Positions 6,985-11,673 of a stretch of DNA of 11,673 nt are shown here, piece by piece. Position 1 is the first letter of the stretch. Every line of letters begins with the position of its first letter. The position numbers and the translations under genes were made by a program. The notes below the pieces were generated by a model. It saw only the letters and a program-made list of their open reading frames with translations, searched no databases and was not told the DNA's origin. The DNA lies in the NCBI GenBank assembly GCA_964428935.1, contig CAYSAG010000158.1, positions 1 to 11,673 of the forward strand, written 5' to 3'. The DNA is from JAADHY01 sp964428935 (GTDB lineage Bacteria; Planctomycetota; Planctomycetia; Planctomycetales; Planctomycetaceae).

Positions 6985-8025
6985 TCACTCTCGGTCGTAC
7001 AGCCCGTCGTTCGGCGTGGGGCCTTCGTAGAGCACGCCAATCATTTCTTTCCTCATCTTTTCAATGGCGGCCTGAGGAACCCACGGCGGGTAGTCCTTCA
7101 AGAAGTTCGCCGGCATGGTGCGCACGTGCCCGTCGCAAAACGCCACGTTGGCTGTGCCGTTGTGACGGAAGTGCACGGTCGGGTTCTGGTCGCTGGGTGG
7201 GTCCAGGCTCCAGTTCTCCTCCAACAAGTACTGGCCCGGCGACGACCACCAGTTAATGACCGCACTGTCGGCGAACAGAATGGTAGCGGTCATTTGTCGC
7301 ACGTCGCGGAACCGGTGAAACTCCGGTTTCGGCCGTGGCGGGAAGACCGACCAGTCGAAGTCGATTCCCTTTCCCAGGTACTTGCGGTTGTAGCCGTAGC
7401 CGCACGTCATTTTGTCTCCGAACTTCACCCGGTCGACTTGCGGCTCGCCAAAGTCCGGGCACTGGTACGCCTGCCGGTTCGACTCCATGAACGGAGCCAG
7501 ACAGCCGTTCTCAAAAATCAGACGCTTGCTGCTCGGGTCGTTCGGGTCGTCGTACACGACTTCGCCGAACCACCACATGTCCGGCGCCGTGCTGGAGAAG
7601 TTGAACGAAATGATGTCGCGAATGCGCTTCTGGCTGGGAATGTTGTACGGAATGAAGTACTCGTTGTAGACCTCGGCGTAATTGTGCAAAGCCAAGGCCA
7701 GTTGCTTCAGGTTGTTGCGGCACTGGGTTCGCCGAGCGGCTTCGCGAGCCTGCTGGACAGCCGGCAGCAGCAAGGCAATCAGTACGGCAATGATGGCAAT
7801 GACCACCAGCAGCTCAATCAGCGTGAAGCCGGGCCGGCTAGCCGCACGCCGTTCCCGGACCGGGCTGCCTGTCTGCGTCCTGTAAAGGCCCACCGGCAGT
7901 CCAAGGCTCCCCTTCGACTGGACTCGCTCCCACCTCGGTTCACCTCGCGCCGCGCGCGCTGCGCGGCGAGGCACCTTCGGTTCACGAAAGACACTGTCCA
8001 CCACCTGCTTGCTCGCCGTCTTCAT
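6985..8025 (-). CDS. DUF1559 pilin-like protein (H-X9-DG family)
   Basis: 346 residues. A type IV prepilin signature, G66|FTLIELLVVIAIIAVLIALL (about 66-86), has the cleavage Gly and the Glu at mature position 5. It is followed by the typical LLPAVQQAREAARRTQCRNN and, near the C-terminus, by HNGTANVAFCDGHV, which fits H-X9-DG exactly. DUF1559 (PF07596) proteins are abundant in planctomycetes; they are thought to be exported by a type II/IV pilus-like machinery and to form surface or envelope fibres, but their role is unresolved. The start is fixed by AAAAGGAG five bases before the ATG. This gives a 66-residue, Arg-rich prepilin leader, far longer than the usual 5-25. The next clear element upstream is a cobalamin riboswitch, about 525 bases away on the same strand. 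Confidence 0.93.
   Translation of the reverse strand: MKTASKQVVDSVFREPKVPRRAARAARGEPRWERVQSKGSLGLPVGLYRTQTGSPVRERRAASRPGFTLIELLVVIAIIAVLIALLLPAVQQAREAARRTQCRNNLKQLALALHNYAEVYNEYFIPYNIPSQKRIRDIISFNFSSTAPDMWWFGEVVYDDPNDPSSKRLIFENGCLAPFMESNRQAYQCPDFGEPQVDRVKFGDKMTCGYGYNRKYLGKGIDFDWSVFPPRPKPEFHRFRDVRQMTATILFADSAVINWWSSPGQYLLEENWSLDPPSDQNPTVHFRHNGTANVAFCDGHVRTMPANFLKDYPPWVPQAAIEKMRKEMIGVLYEGPTPNDGLYDRE
7931..7985. repeat. Direct repeats flanking a GC hairpin inside the DUF1559 leader
   Basis: CACCTCGGTTCAC (7931-7943) and CACCTTCGGTTCAC (7972-7985) match except for one inserted T. Between them CCTCGC-CGCGC and GCGCG-GCGAGG form a near-perfect GC stem (about 7943-7971) with a 2-base bulge. The element lies in codons of the prepilin leader (roughly residues 14-32), and its repeat is faintly visible in the protein as REPKV and GEPRW. 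It could be a short duplicated or inserted palindromic unit that lengthened the leader. Confidence 0.45.
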
Positions 8026-8030
8026 GGCTG

Positions 8031-8038
8031 CTCCTTTT
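8031..8038 (-). promoter_or_regulatory. Strong ribosome binding site of the DUF1559 gene
   Basis: Minus-strand AAAAGGAG sits five bases before the ATG at 8025. It decides the start codon and therefore the unusual 66-residue leader. Confidence 0.7.
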
Positions 8039-8047
8039 GCTGGTTGG

Positions 8048-8069
8048 GGTCGAGTCGTTCGGCTCGACC
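8048..8069 (-). other. Hairpin just upstream of the DUF1559 RBS
   Basis: Perfect 7-base arms GGTCGAG (8048-8054) and CTCGACC (8063-8069) with an 8-base loop, ending 9 bases before the AAAAGGAG site. No T-run follows, so it is not a standard terminator. It could affect ribosome access or mRNA stability. Confidence 0.35.
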
Positions 8070-8456
8070 GGTTTCACGCGCCGCACCTCGGCTGCTTCGG
8101 CGCGGTGTGGCCAAGTGGTGGTCCGCACCGGGTCGCAACGTCCGCAAAGTCAGTCGAAAAGCGGTTCGTCCCGCTTTGCCGCGAGCCTTTCGTCGGTCTT
8201 GGCCGGACCCAGTTTCAGCCAACCGCCTCCAAACTGACTTGGAACCACGCGACCGCAGCCGGTAGCGGCGCACGCACACCACGCGGACAGACGAAGACCG
8301 ACCGAGCACGCAAAGCGCAAGGGAGCCGCGACGACGGAAGCAGTCTGTGCAGAACTGAAGTCGCGACGGTGCAGCGTCCTGAAAAGAAGACGGAAGGCTG
8401 CCGCAAGGGGAGCGAAGAGGCGTCCGGTGCCGAGCGGCCGCACCGCCGAAATCGCT

Positions 8457-8510
8457 TCAGCCGGTTGCCGCGACAGCTCGGACGCGACGACAAACAGAAC
8501 AGCTTCTCAT
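8457..8510 (-). CDS. Possible 17-residue leader peptide after the riboswitch
   Basis: The ORF reads MRSCSVCRRVRAVAATG. Its ATG at 8510 is preceded by GGTGAGG with six bases between, a good Shine-Dalgarno spacing, and that site lies in the stretch immediately 3' of the riboswitch core. It has a CxxC and four Arg but no family I know. It may be a regulatory leader peptide, the stub of a decayed gene, or chance. Confidence 0.3.
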   Translation of the reverse strand: MRSCSVCRRVRAVAATG

Positions 8511-8516
8511 CTCGGG

Positions 8517-8537
8517 CCTCACCTTTCCTCGGAAGGT
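8517..8537 (-). promoter_or_regulatory. Putative riboswitch expression platform with SD sequence
   Basis: Minus-strand ACCTT (8537-8533) and AAGGT (8525-8521) can pair around CCGAGGA, placing GAGGAAAGG in or next to a hairpin directly before GAGG and the ATG at 8510. The loop GGA could pair with UCC in the putative L5 loop of the riboswitch. Sequestration of a ribosome site is a common output of cobalamin riboswitches; here it is an inference from position. Confidence 0.35.
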
Positions 8538-8551
8538 TTCGCCTACCGCAG

Positions 8552-8734
8552 CGACTTTGGGCAGGTCTTCTGGCTTCCGGATCATCCTCCTGCTGCGCCT
8601 TCCCACGAGCTTTCCGCTCGCAGTGGCCTTCTGCAGCATTCGTCCCCGGTCACAGCGGCCGGACCGCAACGGATTCTCACCGTTTTCCCTATTCTTCCCG
8701 CGACGCCCCGAGCGCCGCGAGACACCCAAAGTCG
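8552..8734 (-). promoter_or_regulatory. Cobalamin (B12) riboswitch aptamer
   Basis: Read on the minus strand, the element shows the conserved boxes of the cobalamin riboswitch in order: GGGTGTC at its 5' side, AATAGGGAA, then CGGTGAGAATCCG, the P5 hairpin GCGGTCCGGCCGC followed by TGTGA, and near the 3' end GCCAGAAGACCTGCCC. The closing stem P1 is a perfect 10-base pairing, CGACTTTGGG (8734-8725) with CCCAAAGTCG (8561-8552). The length of 183 nt is normal for the family. It binds a cobalamin form in nascent mRNA and usually lowers expression of the downstream gene when the vitamin is plentiful. A sigma-70-type promoter ends 11 bases upstream. The next confident downstream gene is DUF1559 at 8025. 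I see no intrinsic terminator, so translational control is more likely. Confidence 0.93.
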
Positions 8735-8745
8735 AACCGGCCAGG

Positions 8746-8773
8746 ATTATAACCGGCCGCCACCCCCCGTCAA
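8746..8773 (-). promoter_or_regulatory. Sigma-70-type promoter for the riboswitch transcript
   Basis: Minus-strand TTGACG (8773-8768) and a perfect TATAAT (8751-8746) are separated by 16 bases. Transcription should begin about 7 bases further, near 8739, which puts the riboswitch P1 stem at the very 5' end of the RNA. Confidence 0.8.
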
Positions 8774-9096
8774 TTAACCCGCAGTGCTGCGACCGCGCCG
8801 TCCGGTTGCGACGGCTGGTCGACGCGAATAATTTAGGAAGCCCAGAAGCGAGGACGTGCTTCAACACGTAGCCACAGCGAAAGGAACACGCACCGACAAG
8901 TAAGAAACCGCGCGGCATTCGCGACCACGCTTGCTCAAGCCCAGAGACGCTGGGCGTGCGGCCTTCCGGTTCGCGAGCGGTCGGGCTGACGCGCACGTTC
9001 CCTGGCTCCGGCCCGACACAAACCAGTTGCCTCGACGACAACCCGCCGAAGCGACTTGGCGTGAAGCAACGACAACTGACAGTAGAAAGGGCTACC
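8774..9096. other. Intergenic region upstream of the GH2 gene
   Basis: About 320 bases between the divergent riboswitch promoter and the GH2 start. On the + strand TTGCGA (8806-8811) is followed at 15-17 bases by the A/T-rich AATAATTT, a weak promoter candidate that would leave a leader of about 260 bases. An inverted repeat, ACGTG/CACGT around six bases (8854-8869), could be an operator. I see no gene here. Confidence 0.4.
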
Positions 9097-11502
9097 ATGC
9101 GCCACGACCAGCTCGGAAAGACGTTCGGCGAAAACAATCGGTTCGCTTGCCAAAGCGGTCGGCTCCGAAACACGACGACCGCGCACACCGGCGACGGTCC
9201 ACCAGCCGCCGCGCGACCGAAGTGGTTGCCGCTCCGTGGCGTCCTTGTCGGGGTGGTCGTCCTGCTGGCCGGCCAAACCGCAAGAAGCGCCCAACCGTGG
9301 AAACCGGCCGACGCCCCGCTGCTGACACGCTGGGCCAAGCAAGTGACGCCGGAGAGGGTGCACCAGGAGTACCCGCGGCCGCAATTGGTCCGCGAAGACT
9401 GGCTGAACCTGAACGGCCTGTGGGACTACGCCGTCGTGCCCAAGCAGGCTCCACGGCCAGACCGCTTCGACGGCAAAATCCTGGTCCCGTTTCCCATTGA
9501 GTCGGCCCTGTCGGGTGTCGGAAAACGGCTGGACGAAAACAGCCGGCTGTGGTACCGGCGGACGTTTCAACTTCCCGACCACTGGAAAGGCAAACGGGTC
9601 TTGTTGCACTTCGGTGCGGTCGACTGGGAAGCCACGGTGTACGTCGACGGCCAGCAGGTCGGCACGCACCGCGGCGGCTACGACCCGTTCTGCTTCGACG
9701 TGACCGACGCACTGAAGAACGGCTCGAGGCACGAGCTGGTCGTAGCCGTCTGGGACCCGACCGACACGGGCGGCCAACCGCGCGGCAAGCAAGTCCACCA
9801 GCCTCGGGGCATTTGGTACACGCCCAGCTCCGGCATTTGGCAGACGGTGTGGCTGGAGCCGGTCGAGGCGACTCACGTCGAGCAACTGCGCATTGTGCCG
9901 CTGTTCGACCAGGCCGCCGTCGCGGTCGAGCCGACCGTCGTCGCGCCACGCGGCCGGCTCTCGCTGACCGTCGACGTGCTGGACGGCCAGCGGGTCGTGG
10001 CCACTCAGCGGGTCGTGTCGCAGCAGCCGTCCGACGCGAAGGACGACCAACGCCCCTGGACCCCGCGGCTGGTGCTTCGCCTGCCCGGCTTCAAGCCGTG
10101 GTCACCCGACTCGCCGTTCCTTTACGACCTGCGTGTGCGACTGGAACGCGACGGTCGAGTTTGCGACCGCCTGACCAGCTACTTTGGCATGCGGAAGGTG
10201 TCGGTGGGTAAAGACTCGCGCGGCATTACTCGCATTCTGCTCAACAACCGCTTCGTCTTCCAAATTGGCTTTCTGGACCAAGGCTTTTGGCCCGACGGGC
10301 TCTACACCGCCCCCACCGACCAGGCCCTGCGCTACGACATTGAAGTCACCAAGAAGCTGGGCATGAACTTGGCCCGCAAGCACGTGAAGGTGGAACCCGA
10401 CCGCTGGTACTACTGGTGCGACCGGCTGGGGCTTTTGGTCTGGCAAGACATGCCCAGTGGCCGTCCGAGGAGCCCGGAAGAAAAAGAGCAGTTCGAGCGG
10501 GAACTTCGGCGACTGGTCCAGACCCACTGGAACCACCCCAGCATTGTCATGTGGGTTGTCTTCAACGAAGGCTGGGGACAGTACGACACCGAGCGTTTGG
10601 TCCGGCTGGTCCGGCAGCTCGACCCCACTCGGCTGGTCAACGAGGCGAGCGGGTGGCACCACAAGGGCTTCGGCGACGTCGTGGACATGCACAAGTACCC
10701 CGGGCCGGCCAGTCCCGAGCCGGAACCGAACCGAGCGGCGGTGTTGGGCGAATTCGGCGGACTGGGCTTGGCCGTCCAAGGGCACACGTGGACGAACCAG
10801 TGGTGGGGGTACCGCGGACTGGTCAGTCGCGAGAGCTTGACTCGCCGCTACGTCCAACTGCTCCGCCAAGTCTACCGCCTGAAGGACGACCCGGGACTGT
10901 CGGCCGCCGTCTACACGCAAACGACGGACGTGGAGCGGGAGTGCAACGGGTTGCTGACGTACGACCGAGCGGTGCTCAAGCCGGACGTCCAGACCGTGGC
11001 CAACGCGAACCGAGGCGTGTTCCCGCCCGAGCCGAAACGGGTGGTCGTGGTGCCCACGTCCGAGAAGCAGCCGGTCCAGTGGCGCTACACGTTGCAAAAG
11101 CCGGCCGAGGGCTGGTTCCAGCCGGACTTCGACGACAGCGGCTGGAAGCGAGGCCCGGGCGGGTTCGGCAAACGGGGGACGCCGGGAGCCGTCGTGCGGA
11201 CCCCGTGGACCAGCTCCGACATTTGGCTGCGTCGCGAGTTCGAACTGAAGGAAGTGCCGAAGGAGACGCTTCTGCTGCGGCTGCACCACGACGAGGACGC
11301 CGAGGTCTACTTGAACGGCGTGCTGGCCGCGCGAGCTCGACGGTTCACGACCGACTACGAAGAGGTCGACATTCTGCCGCAGGCACGACAGTCGCTCCGG
11401 CCGGGACGGAACGTCTTGGCCATTCACTGCCGACAAACTCGCGGCGGACAGTACATTGACGCCGGGCTGGTCAAGCTGGTCCCGGTCGAAGCGGAACAGT
11501 AA
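9097..11502 (+). CDS. Exported glycoside hydrolase family 2 enzyme
   Basis: 801 residues from the ATG at 9097, preceded by AGAAAGGG six bases upstream. A hydrophobic core (about 48-60, GVLVGVVVLLAG) and a likely cleavage after ARSA65 indicate export. The GH2 sugar-binding domain is about 100-255 (NLNGLWDY, RLWYRRTF, VYVDGQQVGTHRGGYDPF), an Ig-like domain about 256-370, and the TIM barrel about 373-640. Catalytic candidates are acid/base Glu491 in VFNEGWGQ and nucleophile Glu552 in LGEFGG, with WQDMPSG between barrel start and active site. A second jelly-roll, galactose-binding-like domain (about 657-800; WFQPDFDDSGW, DAEVYLNG) closes the protein. GH2 enzymes are retaining exo-glycosidases such as beta-galactosidases, beta-glucuronidases and beta-mannosidases; the exact substrate cannot be read from sequence. 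The n-region before the hydrophobic core is about 47 residues, unusually long; a TTG at codon 44 would give a conventional 22-residue signal peptide. Confidence 0.93.
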   Translation: MRHDQLGKTFGENNRFACQSGRLRNTTTAHTGDGPPAAARPKWLPLRGVLVGVVVLLAGQTARSAQPWKPADAPLLTRWAKQVTPERVHQEYPRPQLVREDWLNLNGLWDYAVVPKQAPRPDRFDGKILVPFPIESALSGVGKRLDENSRLWYRRTFQLPDHWKGKRVLLHFGAVDWEATVYVDGQQVGTHRGGYDPFCFDVTDALKNGSRHELVVAVWDPTDTGGQPRGKQVHQPRGIWYTPSSGIWQTVWLEPVEATHVEQLRIVPLFDQAAVAVEPTVVAPRGRLSLTVDVLDGQRVVATQRVVSQQPSDAKDDQRPWTPRLVLRLPGFKPWSPDSPFLYDLRVRLERDGRVCDRLTSYFGMRKVSVGKDSRGITRILLNNRFVFQIGFLDQGFWPDGLYTAPTDQALRYDIEVTKKLGMNLARKHVKVEPDRWYYWCDRLGLLVWQDMPSGRPRSPEEKEQFERELRRLVQTHWNHPSIVMWVVFNEGWGQYDTERLVRLVRQLDPTRLVNEASGWHHKGFGDVVDMHKYPGPASPEPEPNRAAVLGEFGGLGLAVQGHTWTNQWWGYRGLVSRESLTRRYVQLLRQVYRLKDDPGLSAAVYTQTTDVERECNGLLTYDRAVLKPDVQTVANANRGVFPPEPKRVVVVPTSEKQPVQWRYTLQKPAEGWFQPDFDDSGWKRGPGGFGKRGTPGAVVRTPWTSSDIWLRREFELKEVPKETLLLRLHHDEDAEVYLNGVLAARARRFTTDYEEVDILPQARQSLRPGRNVLAIHCRQTRGGQYIDAGLVKLVPVEAEQ

Positions 11503-11521
11503 AAGGCAGCAGCGTTGGCGA

Positions 11522-11549
11522 CGCGGCCGGTCGCTCCGCGCGGGCCGCG
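11522..11549 (+). terminator. GC hairpin after the GH2 gene
   Basis: CGCGGCC (11522-11528) and GGCCGCG (11543-11549) form a perfect 7-base stem starting 20 bases after the GH2 stop codon, with a 14-base loop. No T-run follows, so it is terminator-like by position only. Confidence 0.3.
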
Positions 11550-11603
11550 CCCCTCCGATTCGGACGCGAGGGACCGGGCGAACGACACCCCGCCCACCCG
11601 TAG

Positions 11604-11624
11604 GGGCAGGCCTTGTGGCTGCCC
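11604..11624. repeat. Small hairpin resembling a dispersed intergenic repeat
   Basis: GGGCAGGCC and GGCTGCCC pair around TTGT with one bulged G. The surrounding text, GTAGGGGCAGGCCTTGTGG, resembles GTAGGGGCAGGC-type palindromes that I recall as multicopy intergenic elements in several bacterial phyla; that resemblance is from memory. Confidence 0.4.
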
Positions 11625-11631
11625 AAAATTC

Positions 11632-11659
11632 CGCGGCAACCACAACCACGCGGCAACCA
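11632..11659. repeat. 11-base direct repeat, period 17
   Basis: CGCGGCAACCA occurs at 11632-11642 and again at 11649-11659, separated by CAACCA. It directly follows the hairpin repeat and may be the start of a longer tandem array cut by the window edge. Confidence 0.5.
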
Positions 11660-11673
11660 AGGGACAAGCACTC

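Larger units (their letters stand above)
8026..8551 (-). other. Long leader between riboswitch and DUF1559 gene
   Basis: About 525 bases with no convincing protein gene. On the minus strand, directly after the riboswitch, come an SD-containing hairpin and a possible 17-codon ORF (8457-8510). The rest is Arg-rich in all frames. One minus-strand frame stays open from 8456 to a TGA that overlaps the DUF1559 ATG (ATGA), but its composition does not look coding. I see no second promoter. Confidence 0.5.

Noticed and set aside
8048..8069. Intrinsic terminator between riboswitch and DUF1559 gene
   Set aside because: The hairpin is perfect but has no following U-run on the minus strand, and it sits right before a strong RBS.
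8022..8309. 95-codon minus-strand frame starting at a GTG and ending on the DUF1559 start codon
   Set aside because: The ATGA overlap is attractive, but the product is very Arg-rich, lacks an RBS and looks non-coding; kept only as a low-interest observation.
8956..9096. Extension of the GH2 frame upstream of 9097
   Set aside because: The ATG at 9097 has AGAAAGGG at correct spacing; the upstream codons have no signal or domain and would lengthen an already long n-region.
8457..9338. Long minus-strand open frame (293 codons) running over the riboswitch
   Set aside because: It reads straight through the cobalamin aptamer and its promoter, which explain the sequence better; the product has no recognisable motif.
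10102..11667. 521-codon minus-strand open frame opposite the GH2 gene
   Set aside because: It is the antisense shadow of a gene with clear GH2 domains and catalytic motifs; its own product is low-complexity and shows no family.
1..11673. CRISPR array, tRNA, rRNA or insertion sequence
   Set aside because: I saw no regularly spaced repeats with unique spacers, no tRNA cloverleaf, no rRNA signature and no transposase motif.

Overview
The window looks like chromosomal DNA from a GC-rich member of the Planctomycetota. The evidence is the gene types: a DUF1559 pilin-like protein with an H-X9-DG C-terminus, an ECF sigma factor overlapping a transmembrane Ser/Thr kinase with tetratricopeptide (TPR) repeats, a TPR protein of the same style, and an exported family 2 glycoside hydrolase. 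I cannot name the species.

Layout. Left edge, + strand: the 3' part of a TPR protein (to 1496), converging on and overlapping a small minus-strand gene (1433-1648). Minus strand, 5247 down to 1914: an ECF sigma factor whose last 8 bases overlap the start of a 900-residue kinase, followed by a structured stretch of inverted repeats (1711-1863). Minus strand, 8773 down to 5782: a clear sigma-70-type promoter, a cobalamin riboswitch (8552-8734), a gene-poor leader of about 525 nt holding a possible 17-codon ORF, a DUF1559 pseudopilin gene, a small lipoprotein gene and a single-pass membrane protein gene. Plus strand, 9097-11502: an exported GH2 enzyme, divergent from the riboswitch unit, followed by hairpins and short repeats.

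How the parts may work together. The sigma factor and kinase form a signalling pair, probably translationally coupled. The most interesting unit is the B12 riboswitch facing a DUF1559 protein and a lipoprotein rather than a recognisable B12 transport, synthesis or B12-independent enzyme gene. This suggests, as inference only, an envelope structure made when cobalamin is scarce. The GH2 enzyme is a separate carbohydrate-degrading gene.

Composition. The window is almost devoid of GATC (I saw one copy), and ATC is scarce. Ile is written ATT in most genes although Tyr, Asp, His and Asn codons end mostly in C. Counts were made by eye.
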